Shown here piece after piece: positions 32,768-41,092 of a stretch of 64,000 bases of DNA. A program made the translations under genes and the position numbers. Every line of letters starts with the position of its first letter. The stretch's first letter is position 1. The stretch is from contig NZ_LRQV01000017.1 of assembly GCF_001567585.1 (NCBI RefSeq), forward strand, positions 1 to 64,000, given 5' to 3'. The stretch comes from Micromonospora rosaria (lineage in GTDB: Bacteria > Actinomycetota > Actinomycetes > Mycobacteriales > Micromonosporaceae). The notes under the pieces are model-generated. The model made no database searches. It had not been told where the DNA came from and saw nothing but the letters and a program-made list of their open reading frames with translations.

Positions 32768-34440
32768 GGGATCTCCTCGCCGCCGAGGCCAGTGGCAGCG
32801 GCACCGCCCGCACCCTGACCATCACGCTCTTCGTCCTGCTCGTGGCCGGCACCCTGGCGATCACGATCTGGGCCAGCCGGCAGACCAAGACGGCGACCGA
32901 CTTCTACGCCGGTGGCCGCTCGTTCTCCGGGTTCCAGAACGGCCTGGCGATCGGCGGCGACTACATGTCGGCCGCCTCGTTCCTCGGCATCGCCGGCCTC
33001 ATCGCCCTCTACGGGTACGACGGCTTCCTGTACTCGATCGGCTTCCTGGTCGCCTGGCTGGTGGCGCTGCTGCTCGTCGCCGAACTGCTGCGCAACTCCG
33101 GCCGGTACACGATGGCGGACGTGCTGGCGTTCCGGATGCGGCAGCGGCCGGTGCGGACGGCGGCGGCGGTCTCCACCATCACCGTGTCGATCTTCTACCT
33201 GCTGGCCCAGATGGTCGGCGCGGGCGCGCTGGTGGCGCTGCTGCTCGGCATCCGGCCCGGGACCACCTTCCTCGGCATGGACGCCGACACCGCCAAGGTC
33301 GCCACGATCATCCTGGTCGGCGCCCTGATGATCATCTACGTCACGGTGGGCGGCATGAAGGGCACCACCTACGTGCAGATCGTCAAGGCGGTGCTGCTGA
33401 TGGGTGGCACCCTGCTGATGACGCTGCTGGTGCTGGCCAAGTACAACTTCAACCTGTCGGCGCTGCTCGGTGACGCGGCGGCCTCCTCCGGCAAGGGCTC
33501 CGCCTTCCTCGAACCCGGGCTCCGGTACGGCGTCGAGGTCGCCGGCAACGCGACCCAGACCTTCTACAACAAGGTCGACCTGCTCTCCCTCGGCATCGCG
33601 CTGGTGCTCGGCACGGCCGGCCTGCCGCACATCCTGATCCGGTTCTACACCGTGCCCACCGCGAAGGCCGCCCGCAAGAGCGTGCTCTGGGCGATCGGCA
33701 TCATCGGGACGTTCTACCTGTTCACCCTGGCGCTCGGCTTCGGCGCGGCGGCGCTGGTCGGCGGGGAGGCGATCCTCGCCCAAGACCGGGCCGGCAACAC
33801 GGCGGCACCACAGCTCGCCGAACGGTTGGGCATCGACTTCTTCGGCGGGGACATCGGCGGGGCGGCGATGCTGGCGATCATCGCGGCGGTCGCCTTCGCC
33901 ACCATCCTGGCCGTGGTCGCCGGGCTCACCCTCGCCTCCTCGTCCAGCCTGGCGCACGACTTCTACGCCAACGTGATCAAGCGGGGTCAGGCCTCCGAGC
34001 GGCAGGAGGTGAACGTCGCGCGGGTCTCGGCCTTCGTCATCGGCGCGGTCTCCATCGTCCTGTCGATCTACGCGCAGAACCTGAACGTGGCCTTCCTGGT
34101 GGCGCTGGCCTTCGCGGTGGCCGCCTCCGGCAACCTGCCGGCGATCCTGTACAGCCTGTTCTGGAGGCGGTTCAACACCTCGGGCGCGGTCTGGGCGATC
34201 TACGGCGGTCTGCTGTCGGCGGTGCTCCTGGTGTTCTTCTCGCCGGTGGTCTCCGGCGCTCCGACGTCGATGTTCCCGGACCACGACTGGCAGTGGTTCC
34301 CGCTGTCCAACCCGGGCATCCTCTCCATCCCGTTCGGCTTCTTCTGCGGCTGGCTCGGGACGGTGATCTCGAAGGAGCACGACGAGGAGAAGTACGCCGA
34401 ACTGGAGATCCGGTCGCTGACCGGCGCCGGCGCGCACTGA
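32764..34440 (+). CDS. actP: Cation/acetate symporter
   Basis: A 558-aa SSS-family permease that imports acetate or a related short carboxylate with a cation. Helix 2 carries DYMSAASFLGIAGLIALYGYDG; GTAGLPHILIRFYTVPTAKAARKS (about 280) and TILAVVAGLTLASSSSLAHDFYANVIKRG (about 380) are classical ActP motifs. The long soluble segment around residues 235-260 (AAASSGKGSAFLEPG) is typical. It is coupled to the DUF485 gene and preceded by a CRP-like palindrome. Compared with copy 1 at 26587, this is the canonical member. Confidence 0.9.
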   Translation: MRDLLAAEASGSGTARTLTITLFVLLVAGTLAITIWASRQTKTATDFYAGGRSFSGFQNGLAIGGDYMSAASFLGIAGLIALYGYDGFLYSIGFLVAWLVALLLVAELLRNSGRYTMADVLAFRMRQRPVRTAAAVSTITVSIFYLLAQMVGAGALVALLLGIRPGTTFLGMDADTAKVATIILVGALMIIYVTVGGMKGTTYVQIVKAVLLMGGTLLMTLLVLAKYNFNLSALLGDAAASSGKGSAFLEPGLRYGVEVAGNATQTFYNKVDLLSLGIALVLGTAGLPHILIRFYTVPTAKAARKSVLWAIGIIGTFYLFTLALGFGAAALVGGEAILAQDRAGNTAAPQLAERLGIDFFGGDIGGAAMLAIIAAVAFATILAVVAGLTLASSSSLAHDFYANVIKRGQASERQEVNVARVSAFVIGAVSIVLSIYAQNLNVAFLVALAFAVAASGNLPAILYSLFWRRFNTSGAVWAIYGGLLSAVLLVFFSPVVSGAPTSMFPDHDWQWFPLSNPGILSIPFGFFCGWLGTVISKEHDEEKYAELEIRSLTGAGAH

Positions 34441-34593
34441 CCCTCGGAGATCCACGACCGGGGCCGGCCCACCCGACGGTGCGGCCGGCCCCGGCGTCCC
34501 TGCCGCCACCAGCCGACGGCCGCCGGCACCGGCAGGCGGGCGGGCAGCCGGACGGGCCGGCGTCGTACGGTGCGGAGCGCTCCCAGGACACAG

Positions 34594-34651
34594 GGTGTGC
34601 GCAGGGGACCCCTCCTATCCGCCAGGCGTCAACAAATGGCCCTTCCTCACC
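34594..34651 (-). repeat. Palindromic 3'-end element, copy 5, degenerate
   Basis: On the minus strand GGTGAGGAAGGGCC, a core TTGTTGACGCCTGGCGGATA and AGGAGGGGTCCCC can still be aligned with the family, but many positions have changed. It lies between actP and the epimerase gene. Confidence 0.6.
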
Positions 34652-34655
34652 TCTG

Positions 34656-34661
34656 TAGGCT
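34656..34661 (+). promoter_or_regulatory. -10 hexamer TAGGCT, leaderless promoter of the epimerase gene
   Basis: TAGGCT ends seven bases before the ATG at 34669. The identical hexamer precedes the rhodanese, DUF5926 and pheA genes. Confidence 0.5.
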
Positions 34662-34668
34662 GGCCGAC

Positions 34669-35646
34669 ATGAAGGTCGCGCCACGCTTCGGGTCCGGTCA
34701 CCGCGTTCTCGTCACCGGCGGCGCCGGCTTCGTGCCGTCGCACCTGGTGGATGTCCTCGTCGAGCGGGGTTGCACCGTCGTGGTGCTGGACAACTTCGTC
34801 ACAGGCAGCAAGGAGAACGTGGCCCACCTGGCCGACCGGCCGACCTTCACCCTGGTCGAGGCGGACGTCTCCGACGGGCTGCCCAGCCACCACCCGGCGC
34901 TGGCCGAGCGCTTCGACGCGATCCTGCACATGGCCTCCCCGGCCAGCCCCACCGACTTCGCCAGCCTGCCGGTGGAGATCCTGCGGGTCGGGTCGGTGGC
35001 GACCCTGCACCTGCTGGACCGCGCGGTCGCCGACGGCGCCCGGTTCCTGATGGCCTCCACCTCCGAGGCGTACGGGGACCCGCTGGAGCACCCGCAGCGG
35101 GAGACGTACTGGGGCAACGTCAACCCGATCGGCATCCGGAGCGTCTACGACGAGGCCAAGCGCTTCTCCGAGGCGGCCACCATGGCGTACGCCCGGCACC
35201 GGGGGCTGGACGCGGCGATCGTCCGGATCTTCAACACGTACGGGCCACGGATGCGGCCGGACGACGGCCGGGCGATCCCGACGTTCATCTCCCAGGCGCT
35301 GCGCGGTGAGCCGCTGACCGTGCACGGCACCGGCAACCAGACCCGGTCGATCTGCTACGTGGACGACCTGGTCCGGGGCATCCTGCTGCTGCTCGACTCC
35401 ACCGAGACCGGGCCGGTCAACTGCGGCACCGAGCACGAGATGACGATGCGGCAACTGGCCGAACTGATCGTGTCACTCTCCGACAGCAGCTCCGAAGTGA
35501 CGTACGTCACTCGAAGCGCGGACGACCCGGAGAAGCGTCGCCCTGATCTCACCCGCGCCCGCGAACTGCTCGGATACGAGCCGACCGTGGGCCCGGAGGA
35601 GGGGCTGCGCCGCACCATCGAGCACTTCCGCCAGCGCCTGGGGTGA
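34669..35646 (+). CDS. NAD-dependent epimerase/dehydratase (UDP-glucuronate decarboxylase-like)
   Basis: A 325-aa extended short-chain dehydrogenase acting on NDP-sugars. The NAD-binding segment is VLVTGGAGFVPSHLVD: the third glycine of GxxGxxG is proline. LDNFVTGSKENVAHL, HMASPASP, STSEAYGDP, the catalytic SVYDEAKRF (YxxxK), RIFNTYGPRM and TRSICYVDDLVRGI follow in the order seen in UDP-glucuronate decarboxylases. The product could be a UDP-pentose or another modified sugar. It is a single gene with a leaderless promoter, followed by LCP genes, which fits supply of sugars for a wall polymer. Confidence 0.85.
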   Translation: MKVAPRFGSGHRVLVTGGAGFVPSHLVDVLVERGCTVVVLDNFVTGSKENVAHLADRPTFTLVEADVSDGLPSHHPALAERFDAILHMASPASPTDFASLPVEILRVGSVATLHLLDRAVADGARFLMASTSEAYGDPLEHPQRETYWGNVNPIGIRSVYDEAKRFSEAATMAYARHRGLDAAIVRIFNTYGPRMRPDDGRAIPTFISQALRGEPLTVHGTGNQTRSICYVDDLVRGILLLLDSTETGPVNCGTEHEMTMRQLAELIVSLSDSSSEVTYVTRSADDPEKRRPDLTRARELLGYEPTVGPEEGLRRTIEHFRQRLG

Positions 35647-35710
35647 CCGGTCCGCCACCGGCGGACGCCAACCTGTGTCTCGCCTGAGGGCGGTGGTGGC
35701 CCAGGCTACG

Positions 35711-35716
35711 TACCCT
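35711..35716 (+). promoter_or_regulatory. -10 hexamer TACCCT, leaderless promoter of the first LCP gene
   Basis: TACCCT ends seven bases before the ATG at 35724; no ribosome site is seen. Confidence 0.45.
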
Positions 35717-35723
35717 GAGTTAC

Positions 35724-36962
35724 ATGTCAGCGACCAGCTCAGCCGGCGCACCGTTCCCGTACCTGCACCGTGGCGCCGGGCGCGCGTCGGTCCCGGGCCC
35801 CGGCGACACCGGACGGTCCCGGCCGACCAGCCAGTGGTACCCGGAGCACGACGACCGGCCGGCCCCCGGTGGACCGGGCGGCGGTCCGGGTGGGCCCGGC
35901 GGCCCCGGCGGCCGGGGCCGGGCGTACGGGGCCGGTGGGCCGGGCAACCGGGGCCGGCGGCCCCGCTGGGGCCGGATCGCCCTGGTGGCCGGGGTGGTCG
36001 TGCTGGTGCTCGCCCTGGTCGGTGGCGGTGGCGCGTGGCTCTACACCCGCAGCCTCAACAACGACCTGGCCCGCACCGACCCGTTCTCGGAGATCACCGG
36101 TGGCCGGCCGGCCAAGAAGGTGGACGGCGCGCTGAACATCCTGCTGGTCGGCAGTGACTCGCGGGACCCGGACGCCCCGATCGACCAGTCGAGCAAGTGG
36201 CGGGCGGACACGGTCATCGTGATGCACATCCCGTCCAACCACCAGCAGGCGTACCTGGTCTCCATCCCCCGGGACCTGTACGTGCCGATCCCGGAGAGCG
36301 CCAACGCGGACTGCGGTTCCGGCAACCGCGCCAAGATCAACGCAGCGTTCGCCTTCGGCGGGCTGCCGCTGGCCGTACGGACCGTGGAGTGCTTCACCGA
36401 CGTCCGGATCGACCACGTGATGGCCATCGACTTCGCCGGGTTCAAGCAGGTCACCGATGCTCTCGGCGGAGTGGAGCTGAAGGTCGAGCGGACCATCACC
36501 TCGATCCACAAGCCGTACCGGAAGTTCGAGAAGGGCACCAATCACATGAACGGTGCCGAGGCCCTGGACTGGATCCGGCAGCGGAAGCAGTTCCCGGACG
36601 GCGACTTCGCCCGGATGCGGCACCAGCAGGAATTTCTCCGGGCGCTGATGGACAAGGCGGCCAGTTCCGGCACCCTGGCCAACCCGCCGAAACTGAACGC
36701 GTTCCTCCGCTCGGTGACCGACGCCGTCACCGTCGACCAGAATTTCTCGCTGGGCGACATGGCGCTCCAGTTCCGTAATCTGCGCGGCGAGAACCTCACC
36801 TTCGTGACCAGCCCCCACATCGGCAGCCAGACCATCAACGGCGAGTCGGTGGTGGTCTCCGACCGGGAGAAGGCGTTGGCGATGTACCGCGCCATCTCGG
36901 CGGACACCATGGCCGACTGGATGAAGGCCAACGAGAAGACCGAGGAGAACGGCACCAACTAG
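35724..36962 (+). CDS. LytR-CpsA-Psr (LCP) family protein 1
   Basis: A 412-aa LCP protein, which transfers a polyprenyl-phosphate-linked glycopolymer to peptidoglycan outside the membrane. A long cytoplasmic tail rich in Pro, Gly and Arg (residues 1-85) precedes one membrane helix (about 87-108). The LCP domain begins at LNILLVGSDSRD, with WRADTVIVMHIPSNHQQAYLVSIPRDLYVPIP, KINAAFAFGG, ALGGVELKVER, ALDWIRQRK and FARMRHQQEFLRALM; the arginines and aspartates that hold the pyrophosphate are present. It is the first of three consecutive LCP genes. Confidence 0.92.
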   Translation: MSATSSAGAPFPYLHRGAGRASVPGPGDTGRSRPTSQWYPEHDDRPAPGGPGGGPGGPGGPGGRGRAYGAGGPGNRGRRPRWGRIALVAGVVVLVLALVGGGGAWLYTRSLNNDLARTDPFSEITGGRPAKKVDGALNILLVGSDSRDPDAPIDQSSKWRADTVIVMHIPSNHQQAYLVSIPRDLYVPIPESANADCGSGNRAKINAAFAFGGLPLAVRTVECFTDVRIDHVMAIDFAGFKQVTDALGGVELKVERTITSIHKPYRKFEKGTNHMNGAEALDWIRQRKQFPDGDFARMRHQQEFLRALMDKAASSGTLANPPKLNAFLRSVTDAVTVDQNFSLGDMALQFRNLRGENLTFVTSPHIGSQTINGESVVVSDREKALAMYRAISADTMADWMKANEKTEENGTN

Positions 36963-37221
36963 GGCCGTCGGCACCGGGCGGTAACCCCGCCCGGTTCCCA
37001 CACTGTTTCGGATACGTTTCGATGAGCGTCATCACCGTCGGTGGCTGACGGAACACAGCCGACCCCGGTCGTCACCGACCCGACCGCATCGACCTGACCG
37101 TTCGGGCAGACAATTGCGATGGTGAGGAAAACAACGGTGGGTTGCCGGGTGAAGAACTCGCCATGACGGCCCTGGATCCGTACAGTGATCCCGCCCCTCG
37201 AACGCACGAACTGGAGCACGC
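36963..37221. other. Intergenic region between LCP genes 1 and 2
   Basis: A 259-bp gap without a gene. It contains short palindromic words but no hairpin or promoter I would defend. Its length suggests that the second LCP gene has its own promoter. Confidence 0.35.
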
Positions 37222-38481
37222 ATGCCGGTTCAGTCCTCCCGCCGATCCCCCTCCTCGGCCTCCGTTAGCGCGACCGTCAAGAGCTCGCGGGCCGTTCCGG
37301 CGCAGCGTGGCGCTGCCAGGAAGCGCCCCGCCGGTGGTGGAAAACGTCCCACCGGCGACGGGAGACCTCCGGCCGCCCAGCCGAAGCCGAAGAAGAAGCG
37401 CCGCGATCCCCTCTGGGCCCGGATCACCGTCGTGGTGGGCGCGTTGCTCATGGTCACCAGCGGCGCGGCGCTCGCCGGCAGCAAGGCGATGATCAACCAG
37501 GCGACCGGGAGCATCGACCAGCGGAACCTGCTCGGCGAGGCCGGCAAGAGCGACGCCGAGGGCGGCGAGAGCCTGGAGGGGCCGATCGACATGCTGCTGC
37601 TCGGGGTGGACGCCCGGGAGCGGTGGGCCGCCGACGACGTCCGGGCGGACAGCATCATCGTGCTGCACATCCCGGCCACCCACGACCAGGCGTACCTGAT
37701 CTCCATCCCCCGGGACACCGAGGCGCAGATCCCGGCCTTCCCGAAGAGCGGCTACACCGGCGGCGTCGAGAAGATCAACGCGGCCTTCCAGGCCGGCGCC
37801 CGCAACGGCGGCGGCTGGGAGGGCGGTGCCCAGCTCATGGCGCAGACCATCAAGCAGATGACCGGGGTCAGCTTCGACGGCGCGGCGATCATCAACTTCG
37901 GCGGCTTCAAGAACGTCATCGACACCCTCGGTTCGGTGCGGATCTGCGTCAGCCAGGACGTCAAGTCCCGGCACATGTCGTTCGTCGACGACAAGCCGAT
38001 GTGGAACGCGGACGCGAAGAAGACCGGCAAGGCGATGACCCCGGTGGTGCACAAGAAGGGCTGCCGGGAGATGGAGGGCTGGGCGGCCCTGGACTACTCC
38101 CGGCAGCGGTACGGCCTGGCCAAGGGCGACTACGACCGCCAGCAGAACCAGCAGCAGCTCATCAAGGCGATGGCCCGCAAGGCGACCGAGACCGGCACGC
38201 TGACCAACCTCGGCAAGCTCCAGGAGCTGATCAAGGCGGCCGGCAAGGCGTTCATCCTCGACACCGGCAAGGCCGCCCTGCCCGACCTGGTCTTCACCAT
38301 GCGCGGGGTGACCGGCAACGAGCTGACCATGCTGCGGACCAACGGCGGGGACTTCCACGGCAACGCCGCCGGGCGGGAGACGCTCAGCCCGCTCACCCTG
38401 GAGATGTTCCAGGCGATCAAGGAGGACAAGCTCGCCGAGTTCGTCTACGCCAACCCGGACATGCTCTCCACCCGCAAGTGA
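37222..38481 (+). CDS. LytR-CpsA-Psr (LCP) family protein 2
   Basis: A 419-aa LCP protein. The cytoplasmic tail (1-68) is lysine/arginine-rich with KPKKKRRDPLWARI just before the single membrane helix (about 69-90). The LCP domain shows PIDMLLLGVDARE, VRADSIIVLHIPATHDQAYLISIPRDTEAQIP, EKINAAFQAGARN, FGGFKNVIDTLGSVRICV and ALDYSRQRYGLAKGDYDRQQNQQQLIKAMA. It is closer to protein 3 than to protein 1 in the FDGAA region and in the DYDRQ signature. It likely attaches a different polymer or acts redundantly. Confidence 0.92.
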   Translation: MPVQSSRRSPSSASVSATVKSSRAVPAQRGAARKRPAGGGKRPTGDGRPPAAQPKPKKKRRDPLWARITVVVGALLMVTSGAALAGSKAMINQATGSIDQRNLLGEAGKSDAEGGESLEGPIDMLLLGVDARERWAADDVRADSIIVLHIPATHDQAYLISIPRDTEAQIPAFPKSGYTGGVEKINAAFQAGARNGGGWEGGAQLMAQTIKQMTGVSFDGAAIINFGGFKNVIDTLGSVRICVSQDVKSRHMSFVDDKPMWNADAKKTGKAMTPVVHKKGCREMEGWAALDYSRQRYGLAKGDYDRQQNQQQLIKAMARKATETGTLTNLGKLQELIKAAGKAFILDTGKAALPDLVFTMRGVTGNELTMLRTNGGDFHGNAAGRETLSPLTLEMFQAIKEDKLAEFVYANPDMLSTRK

Positions 38482-38547
38482 CGGGTCGGTCGGGGCGGCC
38501 CGGCGGAGTTGCGGAAACGGCCGTACGCAGGCAGGGCAGCTCCGTAA

Positions 38548-38574
38548 CCTGACGTGAAGGCGATTCACGTCAGG
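38548..38574. promoter_or_regulatory. Perfect 11-bp inverted repeat before the third LCP gene
   Basis: CCTGACGTGAA (38548-38558) and TTCACGTCAGG (38564-38574) are separated by five bases and end nine bases before the start at 38583. It is 67 bases after the previous stop with no T-run, so an operator or an RNA hairpin over the initiation region is likelier than a terminator. Confidence 0.6.
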
Positions 38575-38582
38575 CTGCGGGG

Positions 38583-39662
38583 GTGGGCACCACGTCCAGG
38601 GCGGAACGGCGCGGAGGCCGGTGGCGACCGGCCGGGGGACCATCCCCCGGTCGCCCCCGGCCCGCCGGCCGGCGGGCGCCGCGCTGGCCGCGGGTCCTGC
38701 TCGGCACCGGCCTCGTGCTGGTCCTGGTCGCGGTGGCGGCGGTCGCCGGGCTCCGGTTCCTGACCGACCGGTACGACCGGACGGTCAGCCGGGAGCAACT
38801 CCTCGACCCGGCCGCCCGGCAGGACGACACCGACCTGGGCGGGCCCCTCAACTACCTGCTGGTCGGCTCCGACCGGCGTCCCGGTGACACCAACCCCGCC
38901 CAGCGCTCGGACAGCATCCTGATCGTGCACGTCCCGGCCGGCCTGCGCCGGGCCTACCTGATCTCCGTACCCCGGGACCTGCTGGTCGACATCCCACCCG
39001 GCGGGAACGGCTACGGCGGCGGCCAGGACAAGATCAATGCGGCGTACGAGCACGGCGGCGGCGGGCAGGGCGGCGCCCGGCTGCTCTCGGCCACCCTGAG
39101 CCGGCTGACCGGGCTGCGCTTCGACGGCGCGGCGCTCGTCGACTTCGCCGGCTTCCGCACGGTCATCGACCTGCTCGGCGGGGTACGGATGTGCGTCGAC
39201 ACCGAGGTCCGCTCGATCCACACCGGGGCGGTCTTCACCCCCGGCTGCCACCAGATGGACGGCCGCCAGGCGCTCGACTACGTCCGGCAGCGGTACGACC
39301 TGCCCGGCGGCGACTACGACCGGCAGCACCACCAGCAGCAACTGCTCCGGGCGATGCTGGACCGGGCCGGCCAGACCAACCTGCGCGGCAACCCGGTCAA
39401 GCTGGACCAGGTGCTCCGCGCGGTCGGCGGCTCGCTGACCGTGGACACCAACGGCGTACCGCTGGAGGAGTTGCTCCTCGCGGTGCGTGACCTGCCGGCG
39501 GACGGCCTGGTCGGGGTCCAGGTGCCGTCCTTCCCGCAGACCATCGACGAGGTGTCGTACGTGGTGCTGGACAACGGCGGCAACGGACTCTTCACCGCGC
39601 TCCGGGACGAGCGCGTGGCGGGGTGGGCCGCCGCGAACGCCCGGTGGATCAGCACGTTGTGA
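38583..39662 (+). CDS. LytR-CpsA-Psr (LCP) family protein 3
   Basis: A 359-aa LCP protein with a short basic tail (1-38), one membrane helix (about 39-60) and an LCP domain: LNYLLVGSDRRPGD, RSDSILIVHVPAGLRRAYLISVPRDLLVDIP, QDKINAAYEHGGG, GLRFDGAALVDFAGF, VIDLLGGVRMCVD, ALDYVRQRYDLPGGDYDRQHHQQQLLRAML. All catalytic and lipid-binding arginines of the family appear conserved. The GTG start follows directly after an 11-bp perfect inverted repeat, suggesting separate control from LCP gene 2. Confidence 0.92.
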   Translation: MGTTSRAERRGGRWRPAGGPSPGRPRPAGRRAPRWPRVLLGTGLVLVLVAVAAVAGLRFLTDRYDRTVSREQLLDPAARQDDTDLGGPLNYLLVGSDRRPGDTNPAQRSDSILIVHVPAGLRRAYLISVPRDLLVDIPPGGNGYGGGQDKINAAYEHGGGGQGGARLLSATLSRLTGLRFDGAALVDFAGFRTVIDLLGGVRMCVDTEVRSIHTGAVFTPGCHQMDGRQALDYVRQRYDLPGGDYDRQHHQQQLLRAMLDRAGQTNLRGNPVKLDQVLRAVGGSLTVDTNGVPLEELLLAVRDLPADGLVGVQVPSFPQTIDEVSYVVLDNGGNGLFTALRDERVAGWAAANARWISTL

Positions 39663-39706
39663 CCGTTCCACCCGGTGTCGACACCGCGTCGGCGGGGCGG
39701 AGGATC

Positions 39707-39712
39707 TAGGCT
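39707..39712 (+). promoter_or_regulatory. -10 hexamer TAGGCT, leaderless promoter of the rhodanese gene
   Basis: TAGGCT ends eight bases before the GTG at 39721, which supports this start over the ATG at 39745. A perfect palindrome GGTGTCGACACC lies just upstream at 39674-39685. Confidence 0.45.
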
Positions 39713-39720
39713 TGGTACCC

Positions 39721-40056
39721 GTGTTCGGACCCCAGGTGCCCACCATGCCCGTGACCGAGATCACCGACGAGACGTATCTGCTCGACGTCCGCGAGGACGA
39801 CGAGTGGGCCGCCGGGCACGCGCCCCAGGCCCACCACCTGCCGATGATGGAGTTGCCGGCCCGGCTGGCCGAGGTGCCCGACGACCGCGAGGTGGCGGTG
39901 ATCTGCCGGTCCGGCGGCCGGTCCGCCCAGGTGGTCGCCTACCTGGTGCGCCACGGCTGGGACCAGGCACGCAACGTCGCCGGTGGGATGGGTGACTGGG
40001 CCGCCGCCGGCCGGCCCGTGGTCGGCACGGACGGGCAACCGGGCCGGGTGCTGTAG
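39721..40056 (+). CDS. Single-domain rhodanese-like sulfurtransferase
   Basis: A 111-aa rhodanese domain. TYLLDVREDDEWAAGHAPQAHHLPMME is the CH2A-type start, and VICRSGGRSAQVVAYL is the active-site loop with the persulfide cysteine in CRSGGR. GWDQARNVAGGMGDWAAAGRPVV closes the fold. It can carry sulfur as a persulfide in the cytosol. It is a small independent gene between the LCP group and the glycerophosphodiesterase, starting 11 bases before the latter. Confidence 0.88.
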   Translation: MFGPQVPTMPVTEITDETYLLDVREDDEWAAGHAPQAHHLPMMELPARLAEVPDDREVAVICRSGGRSAQVVAYLVRHGWDQARNVAGGMGDWAAAGRPVVGTDGQPGRVL

Positions 40057-40067
40057 CGGTCGACGCC

Positions 40068-40859
40068 ATGGGCGACCCCCTCGTCTTCGCGCACCGCGGC
40101 TCCTCGGCCGACCTGCCGGAGCACACCCTCGCCGCGTACCTGCGGGCCCTCGACGAGGGGGCCGACGGCCTGGAGTGCGACGTCCGGCTGACCCGTGACG
40201 GGCACCTGGTCTGCGTCCACGACCGCCGGCTGGACCGGACCAGCAACGGGCACGGCCTGGTCAGCGCCCGTACCCTCGCCGAGTTGGACCTGCTCGACTT
40301 CGGCTCCTGGCACCCGGGCTGCGGGCCGGCGGGGAGTGTCGACCCGGTGGACGAGTCGCGCACCCGGCTGCTCACCCTCCAGCGGCTGCTCGACGCGGTG
40401 CTCGCCGCCGGCCGGCCGGTCCGGCTGCTGATCGAGACGAAACACCCCACCCGGTACGGCCGGAACGTCGAGCGGCGGCTGGTCGCGCTGCTGCGCCGGT
40501 ACGGGCTGGCCGACCCGGGCCCCGACGACCCGGTCCGGGTGACCGTGATGTCCTTCTCCCCGCTGGCCGTGCGCCGGACCCGGGAACTGGCCCCACGCCT
40601 GCCCACGGTGCTGCTGGTGGAGTCGCTGCCGCGCTGGCTGCGGCTGGGCCGGCTGCCGTTCGGCACCCGGATCGCCGGCCCCGGCGTCGAGCTGCTCCGG
40701 GCCCGACCGGAGCTGGTGCCGGCGCTGCGCCGGGCCGGCAACCAGGTGTACGTCTGGACGGTCAACGAGCCGGCCGACCTCGACCTGGTGCTGACGGCCG
40801 GGGTGGACGGGATCATCACCGACCGACCGGCCCGGACCCTGGCCCGACTCGGCCGATGA
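40068..40859 (+). CDS. Glycerophosphodiester phosphodiesterase
   Basis: A 263-aa cytoplasmic GDPD enzyme that cleaves glycerophosphodiesters to glycerol 3-phosphate and an alcohol. The catalytic HRG (FAHRGSSADLPEHT, with the downstream glutamate) is at residues 9-11, the metal site ECDVRLTRDG near 37-46 and the second histidine in VHDRRLDRTS near 51. LIETKHPTRYG, SFSPLAVRR and VYVWTVNEPADLDLVLTAGVDGIITDRP complete the TIM barrel. No signal peptide is present. It follows the rhodanese gene by 11 bases. Confidence 0.9.
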   Translation: MGDPLVFAHRGSSADLPEHTLAAYLRALDEGADGLECDVRLTRDGHLVCVHDRRLDRTSNGHGLVSARTLAELDLLDFGSWHPGCGPAGSVDPVDESRTRLLTLQRLLDAVLAAGRPVRLLIETKHPTRYGRNVERRLVALLRRYGLADPGPDDPVRVTVMSFSPLAVRRTRELAPRLPTVLLVESLPRWLRLGRLPFGTRIAGPGVELLRARPELVPALRRAGNQVYVWTVNEPADLDLVLTAGVDGIITDRPARTLARLGR

Positions 40860-41092
40860 GCTGCCCCGCCCCGGCGTCCGCCGCCAGCGGGACGCCGGCG
40901 TCGAGCCTGCTGCCCGCCCCCGACGAACCGACCGCCGCCAGCGGGCCACCGGCCGGGGCGACGGGACGCGACGGGACGCGACGGAACGCCGGCCTGCGGG
41001 GTGACGCCGGGGCCCGGATCGACGCCCGTGGCGGCTCGACGCCGGACCGGTCGGGGGTGCCCGACGCCCCGTCGAGCGGGCAGACTCGGGGC

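Noticed and set aside
35496..35511. Independent operator site
   Set aside because: The perfect palindrome AGTGACGTACGTCACT lies within the epimerase coding sequence and encodes normal codons, so I did not annotate it as a site. It is mentioned only beside the CRP-like finding.
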